Source: Neopestalotiopsis rosae | Lineage: Eukaryota > Ascomycota > Sordariomycetes > Amphisphaeriales > Sporocadaceae | Assembly (NCBI GenBank): GCA_023078685.1 | Contig: JALGAS010000005.1 | Coordinates: 3,162,001 to 3,226,000 of the forward strand | Length of the DNA stretch: 64,000 bases | Reading direction: 5' to 3' | Shown here: positions 1 to 12,659 of the stretch, piece after piece | Position numbering within the stretch: the stretch's first letter is position 1 | Layout of the letters: every line of letters begins with the position of its first letter | Notes under the pieces: generated by a model | Told to the model about the DNA's origin: nothing | Database searches by the model: none | Seen by the model: only the letters and a program-made list of their open reading frames with translations | Program-made: the position numbers and the translations under genes

Positions 1-2
1 CA

Positions 3-1346
3 ACCCCGGCAATGATCATCAATGGTGCTGCCGGACCGCAGTCTTTTGGACGCTCACTCATGACTTCGCCTGTCGCCGGCTTCAGTATGCCGACCGTGTA
101 TGAGCCTTCCAGCATCCAGGTCACTCCAGAGACCGCCTACGTTACAAGGGAAGGTGAATCGTCGGACAGCGATAATGACCGACCCAAGTCACCCAAGTAT
201 CCGGATTCCGCTTATTCTGGCGTTTCCGGCCTCGGCATCCAGCGCACTATCACAACCATCCCACGCAAAAATGCAAGTAAGAGAATGTCCAACGCTTGGA
301 AAAAGGCGAGCCCCTCCAAGCTCTTGGAGGAATACAAACGCAAGAGCAACCGCAGCAGTGGCAGCTCGACCGTTGACACTACGCGGACCAGCATCTTGGC
401 CGACGAGGTGGCAGCCGAAGTTCAGAGACCTACCGTCGTCCACGTGCCCAGCCGCGGGCAGAGCCGGCAGATCAGTCGCCGTGTCGACGATTCCAGTGCC
501 CTCTTTGGCGGCGGGGCCATTGTGCGTTCGCCAAAGAATTTCGGCGTCATTCCTGGAGGACCGTCACCGCTGCCCTCTGGGGAGAAGTTGTTCATGCTTC
601 CGCCCTCGGTCGGATCACATGGTAGGAACTTCTCGTGGAACAGTGCTGCTGCCGCCAACAAGAAATCTTCTCCCCAGGGGATCGATCACAGGGATTTCGG
701 CAACAAGTTTGAACGTGAGCCCGTAATGGCAATGCATGCAGCCCGAGCGTCGCAGGATTCTGTCATCTTCTCCCCTATCAAAGAGGAGGATAAGGACAAG
801 AAAAACGTGGTACAGTCGGGCGTCAAGAGGTATGAGGACCTTATCAACTTGAGCCAGTGGCCCATGCCACATTCCTCCGCCGACTCGGACTCGTCCACGA
901 TAAGAGAGCTACCTCACGAAGAAAGGCCCCGTGACGGCAGCGGCAGCTCGCAAATGACCGAGGATACACTCGTCCCCGAAGAGCATCAGCACGAAGCCGC
1001 CACCGGCGAAGACTTTCGGGGGCAGCGACTGGTATCCGCCGAATCCGATGACGAACCAGCCTGGCCGCTCCCGCTCACGTCAGCGATGACCCTCAAAGTC
1101 ATGCCCAAGGCGCCGGCCAGGCTGGCGAGAACGCCGCTGGCCGACCGGGCGAATGAGTTCAAGAAGAGCGGTGGCGGCCTCCCGGCTCGAAGCAACTTTT
1201 CACGCAAATCCAACAACAAGAGCGTCACCACCATTGTGAAGGATTATACAGGGACGGAAGACGAATGGGAGGATATCCGGCCAGAGAGTGTACTGGAGGG
1301 GAATGTGTTTAATAACTCGACAGGAAGCGCGCCAGCGTTCATTTAA
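3..1346 (+). CDS. 3' part of a large Ser-rich, low-complexity protein (unrecognised)
   Basis: The reading frame is already open at the left edge, so the gene probably begins outside the window; the first in-window ATG is at 12. The visible 447 residues are rich in Ser, Pro, Lys and Glu, with no membrane segment and no catalytic motif that I recognise. A basic patch (RKNASKRMSNAWKKASPSK, about residues 90-105) and a GGAIVRSPKNFGVIPGG stretch near 170-185 are the most distinctive parts. The tail is acidic (TEDEWEDIRPES) and ends at TAA 1344-1346. The overall look is of a disordered cytoplasmic tail or scaffold, possibly of a membrane protein whose domain lies upstream. No function is assigned. 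Confidence 0.75.
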   Translation, partial: TPAMIINGAAGPQSFGRSLMTSPVAGFSMPTVYEPSSIQVTPETAYVTREGESSDSDNDRPKSPKYPDSAYSGVSGLGIQRTITTIPRKNASKRMSNAWKKASPSKLLEEYKRKSNRSSGSSTVDTTRTSILADEVAAEVQRPTVVHVPSRGQSRQISRRVDDSSALFGGGAIVRSPKNFGVIPGGPSPLPSGEKLFMLPPSVGSHGRNFSWNSAAAANKKSSPQGIDHRDFGNKFEREPVMAMHAARASQDSVIFSPIKEEDKDKKNVVQSGVKRYEDLINLSQWPMPHSSADSDSSTIRELPHEERPRDGSGSSQMTEDTLVPEEHQHEAATGEDFRGQRLVSAESDDEPAWPLPLTSAMTLKVMPKAPARLARTPLADRANEFKKSGGGLPARSNFSRKSNNKSVTTIVKDYTGTEDEWEDIRPESVLEGNVFNNSTGSAPAFI

Positions 1347-4300
1347 TACTCTGGACCGAACACAAAGAGAGACTCGTGTGTGTGTGTGCTCGTGTAATTA
1401 TAATTCCGGGGCTTTTTGGGGAGCAAATGCAAAAAAAGAGTTGCTGGAAAAGGACTGGAAAGATACCTGGATACTTGAACTGTATATTGGGAGTTTTGGG
1501 CGTATCTAGTTTGCTCTTTTTACCAATTTGATTATTTAGATAGTGGAAATTGGTCCCAAACTTTGCATGTGAAGATTTGCTATATCACTGGAAACAACCA
1601 CGGCGATGGCCCGCCATGTTCCGCGAGGTTATTGCATACTCTCGTGGTACGTGGAAACATTCTCAGAAAATCCCAGGGAGTCTACTTTGACTTCTTGAAC
1701 ATTGACGAACTGAAGCGGCTTGCCTGGGCGGAAGTTGAGTTTGAAGTATACCGCATCCCAAGCTGGTGGGCGGCTAAGGACATATCGCGTGATGTGGGGG
1801 CTTTTTTTCAGCACGCATGAATGTGATTTCTTATTCTACACAATTGACTGCCGATTCCTATATGTAAAAAGAAAATTCGTCGGTGACGCTTTCTGACGTC
1901 GCGTCGCCGCCTGCATAAAAGAAAAGAAAGCTGTATCAAAAGTCATGAGGCAGGAAAAAAAAAGATGATAATATTTTCATGAAAGTCCCCCAACGTTTTG
2001 GACGGATAGAGCCGCCTGGCCGCCTGGCCTCTCATGCGGCTAGGATCGTTATAGCGGCTTTACTACAAATGGAACAGATCTTCAGGCAGTCCAACGGCTC
2101 GAACGTTCGAAAAACGGGCGGGAATCTTGCAACCGAGAAAACTTTTTTGTCTTCCTCTTCGCATTGCTGAGATCTTTGAATGGCGATCTTGAAGGATGTG
2201 CAGAAACTCAAAGACCCAAGAGAATAAAAAGCGCCTGCTGTGGTTGGACGGATGCAGGGTTTATTAGCAAATCTACGATTCGGACCCTTTCGACCTGCTT
2301 GCTTCTCAAGCTTGCCGTCTTTACTGTACGTCTGAGACCTCGGGACCAAGCTTGCTCACGGACCAGTTTATACCGCCCGAGCCTTTTCCCCAGATTTAAC
2401 GGCAAAGCATTGACCATTTAATCTTGGGCGTTGGGAGGGAACTGAACCCCTGTCGATTAATAAGCGTAGGGACAAAATCAAATAATTCTTGGGATTCTTT
2501 TTGTCCCTTCCCCGAGGCGCGAATCCCGAAATGTAGGCCCAGTCCGTGGATTGGAAGTGTATCGGGCAATTTCTCTTGGTGGCACACATTGTAATTGCAA
2601 GTCACCCGACCGAGTATCCATTTTGCCCCCCAGTTATGATGTAAAATCAACATGTGTGTAACGTCTGCATATCGTTCTTTGGGATTCAGCAGATATGGGT
2701 TTTTCGGAAAGCCGATAAGGGCCTGAGCGCGGGCAGCATCCCATTGATGCAGCTTGAGCACGTACGTATTTCTGCCAACCGGGCTGTAGCCTGTAAGCAC
2801 CTAGCAACCAGGTAGCTTAGTGCTCTTTCTCGCAGAGGCCAACGGAATTTGGGGGTCTGGATCAACGGAAAATACCACGAGTGGATGAGTATGTCATGGA
2901 CAGGGGAGTCTTCTGTGCCCATTCTTGGAACTGATGGTGGAGTTGCTCTTTGCCGCATCCATATCTATCAATCTTCCCATCCATCTCGCGTAAAATGTAT
3001 CAGCTGTTCATGTACAGACGATGCTAAAAGAGCAGGTCAACAAGCAGAATGATGTCCTAGAAGCAACATTGAGGAAGTTGGACGATGGAAAAGGTAGTCC
3101 CTTATATGCACAATACCGAACCCAGCCTCAAAGTTTATGCACTGCAATGGACATTGAACATCATTGTGTATGCGTCAGGGCTAGGTATGGCGCATGCCCA
3201 TACATACTCAGAAAAATGAAACTGAACTGACTTTTTGGAGCCGAATGCATGAAAGGGAGGAGCGAGCAGCTAAAGGGAAAGAAGGCGCAGTCCAAACAAC
3301 GGCGATGATGTCGTTTTTCAAGGGACCTGTGCTTGCGAACCTAGGTAGGCACGACAGTGGATGATTGACAGTAGCGATGCCCGCCCGGACTCTCTTTCTG
3401 GTTGCCATCACATCATCACTCATCACGCCTTCTTCGTGACATGAACTCTCCATGACTTGATGTGTATCTACGCCGGCTCCGTTGCCATCATCATTGAGAG
3501 AACTGGCCTGATTCAGAGCGACTACACTGTCTGCATAGTGCAATCGTTATTTGCTCCCACATATCCTTCTCTATACACACCACTTTGGATGTATGCTTGA
3601 CTCATGGGCACCTGCACCAGCTTACATATTCATGAACCATACAAATACACACTTTAAGCGCTGCTACTACGGGTTCATTTTCTTGACCGACATCAAGGCA
3701 ATTTTACCAACCGGCAAGGCACTTGACCACTCCCAAAACGGGACCCCCAATCCGTCATCAGCGAGTAGGTAGTGTAGATCCCCAAAAAACCACCTACTCC
3801 AGAATCCACCGTCCAGTCCAGTCCAGTTCAGTCCAGTCCAGTTCAGTCCAGTCCAGCGAGCCGGTGAGCACCACCACGCACGCACGCACTGCAAACAAGC
3901 AAGCTGCTTTTTTGGAAGTGCGGCGCTTCTTTCAAAGTACCCCGCCTTGTTGGTCCGTCTGCCTGCCCGCCCGATTTGCTTGGGTCTACCTATCGATTCT
4001 GCCACCAAAGAAAACCGCCCCTCGGGTTTCCTCAATAACCGCAGGACCTTTCGCCGCGCGCTACCTTGCTTGGGACTTGGTCTGACTGACTGAGTGACTG
4101 ACTACCTCTACGCCCTCCACGCACAACAACTCCCAGTCGTCTGTCTTGCTGCTCTCCCACACACGCAACACCGGGCCAACCAATTTCTTGTCGCGCGACC
4201 TCTCCAGCACTGTCCTTGGTACGGCATCCGGATCACTTTTCTCTCTCCCGCACCACGCAATTTTAGCCAAGGCATCTGTTCGCTGGTGAAGAGGATCAAA

Positions 4301-4449
4301 AAAATTTATTTCGACCTGGCATTTGCAACTCGCGACTGACTGCAACTGCACGCCCGATCACGAAACCTGAACCCCTCCCCCCCTCTCTCACCTACCCATC
4401 ACCAGACGAACCCGTAGCCTGCGCGCTTCGGTTCACAGTCTCTCTCACC
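1347..4449. other. Intergenic, 3.1 kb
   Basis: This holds the 3' flank of the first gene and the 5' flank of the PP2C gene. Short ORFs here have no coding character. Visible items are a 9-bp inverted repeat (GGGACAAAA at 2469-2477 and its complement at 2499-2507) and a GTCCA pentamer array at 3811-3855. The last 500 bases are rich in CA and CT, as in many fungal leaders. Confidence 0.6.
3811..3855. repeat. GTCCA/GTTCA pentanucleotide tandem array
   Basis: Nine consecutive 5-bp units run GTCCA x3, GTTCA, GTCCA x2, GTTCA, GTCCA x2. The GTTCA variant recurs every 15 bp, so the array has a 15-bp higher-order period. It lies about 600 bp upstream of the PP2C start codon. Confidence 0.9.
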
Positions 4450-6373
4450 ATGGGTCAAACACTTTCGGAACCCGTCGTCGACAAGGTAAATATTTATTCT
4501 CCCATTCCATCTGCTTTGTATTGCGCGCCCACCATCTATTCACCCACCCCTATCCGATCAAGTCTGCGCGTGCCCACCCTCCGTGGCATATGACCTCATC
4601 AAGGCCGTGGTCTCTCACTTACCCGATCACGTCGTACCTGACTCATTCCCATATTGCGATCATGTCTTGCCTGTCAATATTTTTGTGTGGTGACGATGTA
4701 CTGACAATCTATCTTCATTCAGCATTCTGCCAAGGGCGAGGATGAGCGTCTGCTCTGGGGTGTGTCAGCCATGCAAGGCTGGCGCATCAGCATGGAGGAC
4801 GCTCACACCACCATCCTGGACCTCTTGAAGCCCGACAGCGAAGAAGCAAAGGCGCACGGCTCGAGATTATCCTTCTTTGGTGTCTTTGATGGACATGGAG
4901 GTGATAAAGTGGCACAATACGCTGGCGAGCACATTGACGATATCCTCGTGAAGCAGGACACTTTCAAGGCTGGAAACTACGAACAGGCTCTCAAGGACTG
5001 CTTTCTGGCTTGTGACCGGGCAATACTGAGCGGTATGAGATCATACCCCAGTACAGCATCGCTGTGTTTTCAGTTGTGGATGCTAATATAAGGTTGACAG
5101 ATCCCAAGTACGAGGAAGAGGTCTCTGGCTGCACGGCTTGTGTTGGTCTCATCACTGATGACAAGATCTACATTGTTTGTAACCCCACCCTTCTTCGCTT
5201 CGAGCCCTGACTTACATGTCTTCTAGGCCAATGCTGGTGACTCGCGAAGTGTCCTGGGCGTCAAAGGTCGTGCTAAGCCCCTGTCATTTGACCACAAGCC
5301 CCAGAATGAAGGTCAGTTATCTTATCCCTGGTGGCTCGTCACCTCATTGTCCTTACTCGGCGACTTACCGTGAGCACAGGCGAGAAGGCACGTATCACTG
5401 CCGCTGGTGGCTTCGTCGACTTCGGTCGTGTCAATGGCAACCTTGCACTGTCCCGTGCCATTGGTGACTTCGAGTTCAAGAAGAGCGCCGAGCTGGCACC
5501 TGAGCAGCAGATCGTCACAGCTTACCCCGACGTGGTAGTTCATGATTTGAGTGACGATGATGAGTTCTTGGTTATTGCTTGCGACGGTAAGAGTCACTCG
5601 ACTAATTTGCAAGTTCTCTCTTTTGATAATAATTTTGTCCAGGTATCTGGGACTGTCAGTCTTCTCAAGCTGTGGTCGAGTTTGTCCGAAGAGGTGTCGC
5701 CGCAAAGCAGGAGCTGGAGAAAATTTGCGAGAACATGATGGACAACTGCCTGGCTTCCAACTCCGAGACAGGTGGCGTCGGATGCGACAATATGACCATG
5801 ATCGTCATCGGTTTCCTCCGAGGCAAGAAGAAGGATGCCTGGTACGAAGAGGTTGCCAACCGCGTTTCCAAAGGCGACGGCCCGTGCGCTCCCCCCGAAT
5901 ACGGTATGCAAACTCAAGAGTCCGAGTCACCGGTGCAAAACTGACAATTGGACTCAGCCGAATTCCGAGGACCTGGTGTTCACCACAACTTCGAGGATAG
6001 CGACAGTGGTTATGATGTAGACATGGACAAGCAGTCGAAGCCTTTTGGTATTGGTGGGTACAAGGGTCGTATCATCTTCCTTGGTGATGGTACTGAGGTC
6101 CTGACAGACTCGGACGACACCGAGATGTTTGACAACGCCGAAGAGGACAAGGATCTCGCCAGCCAGGTATCGAAGTCCTCTTCGGGAGAAGATGGCGAGG
6201 ACGGCGCCAACGTCCCGCCCAGCGCCCCTTCTCCCCCAGCCAAGGAGAAGTCGAATAACGAGCCTGAGTCCAAGACGGAGACTACAACCAGTGATACCCC
6301 TAAAGACGCAGAGAAGAAGACCGAGACCAAGGTGGAGGCACAGGCCGATGGAACAGCCGACGAGAAGGAGTAG
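4450..6373 (+). CDS. PTC2: PP2C-type Ser/Thr protein phosphatase (Ptc2/Ptc3 class)
   Basis: A metal-dependent PPM/PP2C phosphatase, known in yeast to act on MAP kinases, CDK and the DNA-damage checkpoint. Seven exons join in phase: 4450-4485, 4723-5032, 5101-5174, 5227-5311, 5380-5586, 5643-5903 and 5958-6373, giving 462 aa. The start is [12 protein letters not shown], with Gly2 suited to N-myristoylation as in Ptc2 orthologues. Visible motifs are R33 and MEDAH (E37, D38), FDGHGG (D68), [22 protein letters not shown], the split CDGIWD and GCDNMT, so the metal-binding set is complete. After the catalytic core comes an acidic, Glu/Ser/Pro-rich tail of about 110 residues, longer than in yeast, probably disordered. 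Ptc2 and Ptc3 cannot be told apart here; Ptc1 is less likely from the N-terminus. Confidence 0.95.
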
Positions 6374-7349
6374 TTGGCCTCTTGGGTTGTTTGTTGATCC
6401 ACAAGCGGGTTGCACATTTTATGTTTTGACACTGCTGGCCCTACCTTGGACGGTGTCATTTGACTTTGGCGCAAATCCCCCAACAGCTACCAGTTGTAGT
6501 CCACTAGGTTTGATGCGGCAAGGTACAGTGTGGTTGGGATATTAGAGAGGATCGCGTAGTACTCTAGAGTCACCAAACTTCTTCACTCAACGGAGGCGAG
6601 CTCGCATGGAGTTTGGGGGAGGCAATCAGATCAAGGGAGCGAAGTCAAAAGACCAATGCCTGTCTTAACGATAGCGGGAGACTTCAAGTTCACGAAGAAT
6701 GCATGAAGTCCAACGCTTTAGTATTCCGCCAGCTACAGCGGCATTGTGAGGGCGATACGAGAGCCGGGTCCTGCCCTCGACGTGGGCCTCGGATATGCCT
6801 TTGATGGATTGAGTACACGTTTCTTTTCCTATGACAAATACCCAGTGGCAGGATAGTTGACCCCAATGTAATTATGCCCATGGACATTAGAAGCGTCTTG
6901 CATCTACCAAATTCTGCACCCGACTTGAGTAAAACGATCATCAGAGCAAACGAAGAATATGCCAATGACTAGAACAAGGAATGCAATTTTGCAGACGAGC
7001 AATACTTGTGCCGTGCAGACGTTGGGCATCGACTATTGTGGTTGTAAAAGCTGCAGTGCAAAGTGATATACATATACAAACCCCCGACAGTTGATGCCAG
7101 CTGCGATGCCGTCATAATTGGGCCAAGAGCCTGGAGCTTACCGATTTCGCCGACACGTCCCTGTTCGCAATGCACGCGACCCGAACTGGGACTCGCCGGC
7201 GCCGGAATTTTTTGGCGGGACCAAATCGCTAACCCAGGCTACCTACTGAGCGTCCAGCGCGAGAAAAGACAACAGCAATCAACACCCACTACTCCAATTC
7301 AAGAGTTTGGGTTCCTTTTCTCACAAGATCAATGACCTGTTCATAGCTC
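6374..7349. other. Intergenic, about 1 kb
   Basis: The 3' flank of the PP2C gene and 5' flank of the PPR-like gene. I see no gene or repeat here. Confidence 0.6.
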
Positions 7350-9644
7350 ATGTCCCTGGGCTTCAGAACGGTATGGAGAGCTCATACCTGTGCCTTGACC
7401 GCCAGTGGGCTCTCCTTGAGTCCCAGGGATCTTCCTCGAGTCCTCCACCACTACCAGAAATCGCAACTCAATCGGTGGCAGTCGACCAACTCGGCCGAGC
7501 CAGAGCAGCACGATAGACCGATTTCCGTACCCAATGACCTCGCTGTTGGCCCTGTGCGGCATACATCTACCGCTTTGCAGAATGAGGGACGCGAGCAACC
7601 TTCGTCATCTGTACTGAGGCGGTTAGCCATCCACCGAATCGTCAAAAAGAGCAGAAAACGGGAGATCCAGAATAAAAACCCGGCATTGATGAAGTCGCGG
7701 CAATGGTACCCGAGCAAATACGAAGTTGCCAGGAGTGACCGCAAGAGCTACCTTAGCAAGGCACGACAAGATCTATGGGCTTTTCAACGCGCCAGAGATG
7801 AAGTTCCCGGAGTCGACTGGCGGAGCACTGCGCACTTTCTGTCGAGATTGACGCCCAAATTCGGAACCATCTTCGATTTCAAGGTGATAGTCGGACAGGG
7901 GGCTGCAGACGAGATGCGCGGGCTCCTGCCTCGTGGGCCTACCGCCGAACCGGGACGACTGCAGCAAAGCACGCGCGCCGTTGTTCGTGTGCACGATACC
8001 GACAATGCGGGCGGAAATCTACATCTCACTCTGACTGGCTCTGCACACTCGGTACGCATGGCCCTAATGGATCTGCTCAAGGCTTCGGGCCACATCACCG
8101 CGGTCAGAACGCTGGACAACGATGCACAAGGCATGCTGCGGGATCTCTGGCACCAAGAGAAGGCCGATCTGAACTCAGTCAAGCTCTTGGATCACAGCGA
8201 GGCCGGCGCAAGCGACCAGGACGACAAGAGTTTGACTCTGACTGCAAAACCGGCTCCCTCCGAATACCAGTGGCAGAAAAGTCGCTTTTACGTTTTGAAC
8301 CGAAGAGCAGACCAGATTCCAAGGCCTAGTGTTTGGACCATGGAAACGCTCGAGAACTACATTGCGCTTCTGGTGTACGGCACTGTACCAGCACATCTCC
8401 ATTCGTCGCTGTACAAGAAGCCAGCCGATCACCAGCAGACTGTTGTTTCTCTGCTTAATGACATCTTTCACTCTGAGCAAAGTCGCCGGGCACTTTCGAC
8501 TGAAGCCTTGGCGATGGCCTTGGCCTATATCCAGAGTAAGAGGCTCACCTTTAGACCTACGGCGCGGGCAATATTCAATCAAGCCGAGATCCGGAACATA
8601 CCAATGGACACGCGAATATGCAACATCTTTTTGGCGGGATCTGTGAAAACGGGTGACCTGGACGGATTTCACAATGTGTTGAAGCTGATGGCGCGGAAAG
8701 GGCTTCATGCAGACAGCGAGACATGGCTGTCCTTTTTGAAGCTCGTGGAACAGCCCGACGCAAAAGACTACATTCTTCGTAAAATGCGCAAGTTGGGACT
8801 TGATCGAATTCAGTCAACACTTGTCAAAGCAGGCCAGCATATGGCGCCTATAGAACTGGAAAAATCGCTCAAGGATATTCAGTCGATTGCCGCCTTTATC
8901 GAAGAACAAGACACACAATATGGTGTCATTTGGCTCGACAGAACAACCCTCAACAAGCTACTGGATATCCTGGGAAAGAACGGCAAACACGAAATGTGTC
9001 TTGACCTCTTGACGTTCGTCTACGATTCCGGCCGAACAAGCCCGGGATCTATCACAATGAACACTATCATCACACACTGCAGGAGTGCTCAGGAAATACT
9101 GGATGTGATGCGGAAGCTCCGGACAAAGTGGCCCGCGGCAGTCTTGTCCGATTCAGATACATATGACATGCTATTCCAGATTGCATGGAAAACGAGAAGC
9201 CCTAATATGCTCCGTGTCATCTGGCACTATGCTACATATGCCAGACAGGCAAGCTCAAAGCTGCGGTTCCGCATGGACAAATTCCTCTCCAGCCAAGGAT
9301 CCCACGACCTCGGCCGACATGCACTCATCAGTCCGTGGAAATGTGCGATTGCAGGGGAAAACGCCTTACAATCGTTGAAGTCACCCCAAAGGGATGAACT
9401 CGGAACAAGCATCGCGAGGTGGAACGGTATGCAAGCAAAATCCTGCAAATTATCAGCTTCATTCGAGGACAAGCTCATTGAAGCATATTATATGGACCGC
9501 AAAATTCACAAGGCCCTCAAGGAAGGGGAGTTGACGAAAGAAGAAAGAGAGAATCTCGTTGTGGAATTACCCGTGATGCGCCGGGATTCGAAACAGCTTT
9601 CCTTGTGGCCGCCTCCACCATCGCTACCGCGTGTGCCAGCATGA
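7350..9644 (+). CDS. Mitochondrial PPR-like (pentatricopeptide repeat) protein
   Basis: A single-exon 764-aa protein. The first 45 residues are Arg/Ser/Leu-rich with one acidic residue and include a typical RWQSTN stretch, so a mitochondrial presequence is likely. From about residue 380 to 640 helix-turn-helix pairs resemble degenerate PPR units (for example MDTRICNIFLAGSVKTGDLDG, shown in part, followed by LKLMARKGLHADSETW, and later MCLDLLTFVYDSGRTSPGS with TMNTIITHC). Fungal proteins of this type bind organelle RNA in mitochondrial transcript maturation or translation. The exact orthologue is not recognised. A conserved-looking C-terminal basic segment ends in a Pro-rich tail (LWPPPPSLPRVPA). 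The start is the first ATG of the frame; the leader fits it well. Confidence 0.8.
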   Translation: MSLGFRTVWRAHTCALTASGLSLSPRDLPRVLHHYQKSQLNRWQSTNSAEPEQHDRPISVPNDLAVGPVRHTSTALQNEGREQPSSSVLRRLAIHRIVKKSRKREIQNKNPALMKSRQWYPSKYEVARSDRKSYLSKARQDLWAFQRARDEVPGVDWRSTAHFLSRLTPKFGTIFDFKVIVGQGAADEMRGLLPRGPTAEPGRLQQSTRAVVRVHDTDNAGGNLHLTLTGSAHSVRMALMDLLKASGHITAVRTLDNDAQGMLRDLWHQEKADLNSVKLLDHSEAGASDQDDKSLTLTAKPAPSEYQWQKSRFYVLNRRADQIPRPSVWTMETLENYIALLVYGTVPAHLHSSLYKKPADHQQTVVSLLNDIFHSEQSRRALSTEALAMALAYIQSKRLTFRPTARAIFNQAEIRNIPMDTRICNIFLAGSVKTGDLDGFHNVLKLMARKGLHADSETWLSFLKLVEQPDAKDYILRKMRKLGLDRIQSTLVKAGQHMAPIELEKSLKDIQSIAAFIEEQDTQYGVIWLDRTTLNKLLDILGKNGKHEMCLDLLTFVYDSGRTSPGSITMNTIITHCRSAQEILDVMRKLRTKWPAAVLSDSDTYDMLFQIAWKTRSPNMLRVIWHYATYARQASSKLRFRMDKFLSSQGSHDLGRHALISPWKCAIAGENALQSLKSPQRDELGTSIARWNGMQAKSCKLSASFEDKLIEAYYMDRKIHKALKEGELTKEERENLVVELPVMRRDSKQLSLWPPPPSLPRVPA

Positions 9645-11657
<2,013 letters not shown>

Positions 11658-12039
11658 AGGATGACTGACGCACATGTCGTCGTTGGGTGTCCTCAGTTTT
11701 GTGGCAGCATATAATGAACGGAGTCTGGCGTTAAGCGGACCATCAGGGTCGAAACTCAGGAGGGAAAAAAGTCATTTACCAAGGAGGTGCACAGAATCAT
11801 TGTAGACACAAGAGCATGTGGAAGCTTCTTTCAGACCAAACTCGTTGATACCAAATAGTCAATCATATTAGACATTTCCCTTTCCCGGATCCCATATTCC
11901 ATGCGACGATGATAAGTGAAAACCATAAACGCCCTGTCGTCATAATACCATGATCATACTGCTACATGCCATTTGTCGCGTTCGAATTTGTTTTTTGTCT
12001 TGATGTTGGACAAAATGTTGGGGTATTTGTTTGTTTGAT
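11658..12039. other. Convergent 3' flanks of dim1 and the LEA-like gene
   Basis: A 382-bp AT-rich interval between two convergent genes. No gene or repeat is seen. Confidence 0.6.
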
Positions 12040-12659
12040 TTATTTGCCGCCGAACCAGCTGGAGATGCCGGACTTGGCCTCTGCGGCCTTGGCCTCGATC
12101 TTGCGGTCATACTCGTCCACCTTCTTGAGCGTGCTGTTCTTGACGTCCTTTGCGTAGGCTTCGGCGTCAGCCTTGGCCTTGGCGATCTCAGCTTGGCTCT
12201 TCTGGAGCTGTTGTTGAAAGATGTCGTGTCAGTGTTGTTAATCTTCCAAGACTGGTAGGTGGCCCAAGGTTCACACGAGGACAAAAAAGTGACTTACTGC
12301 GTTGTCGAACTTGGCGCCAGCCTCTGCGCCGTACTGTCCTGCCTTTGCCTCGGCCTCCTGGCCACGGCCGGGAAGCTCGCTCTTGACCTTTGCGGAGAGC
12401 TTGTGGGCGTCGGCTATTAGAGAGAGAAAAAAGTGAGTTAGCTCAGACAGCTCCAACAATGCACGCGTAAACAATCGCCAACAGCGGGGCATAGAATGCT
12501 CTGCAAGGCAATCTGCTACTGGCGATGACTGTTTTGCATCGACTTACCCTCAGCTTGCTTCTGGGCGACAGTAGGGTTGCCGCCTGCGCTGTAGAGGTAG
12601 TAGCCAACACCACCAGCGGCAGTGAGACCGAGGACGAGAGGAGCTCTTGATCGAGACAT
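12040..12659 (-). CDS. Small LEA-like helical membrane-anchored protein
   Basis: Three exons on the minus strand, 12659-12548, 12413-12298 and 12207-12040, all with GTAAGT-type donors and CAG/TAG acceptors, give 131 aa. The N-terminus MSRSRAPLVLGLTAAGGVGYYLYSAGG is a hydrophobic, Gly-rich segment (residues 7-24, quoted in full it is one short anchor) of the kind seen in mitochondrial inner-membrane or signal-anchor proteins. The rest is a long Ala/Lys/Glu amphipathic helix (KVKSELPGRGQEAEAKAGQY, then AEIAKAKADAEAYAKDVKNS) ending in SSWFGGK. Similar small Pezizomycotina proteins are often labelled calcofluor white hypersensitive protein, from memory and not checked. Function is unknown. None of the three exons would be found as an ATG-started ORF of useful length. 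Confidence 0.85.
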
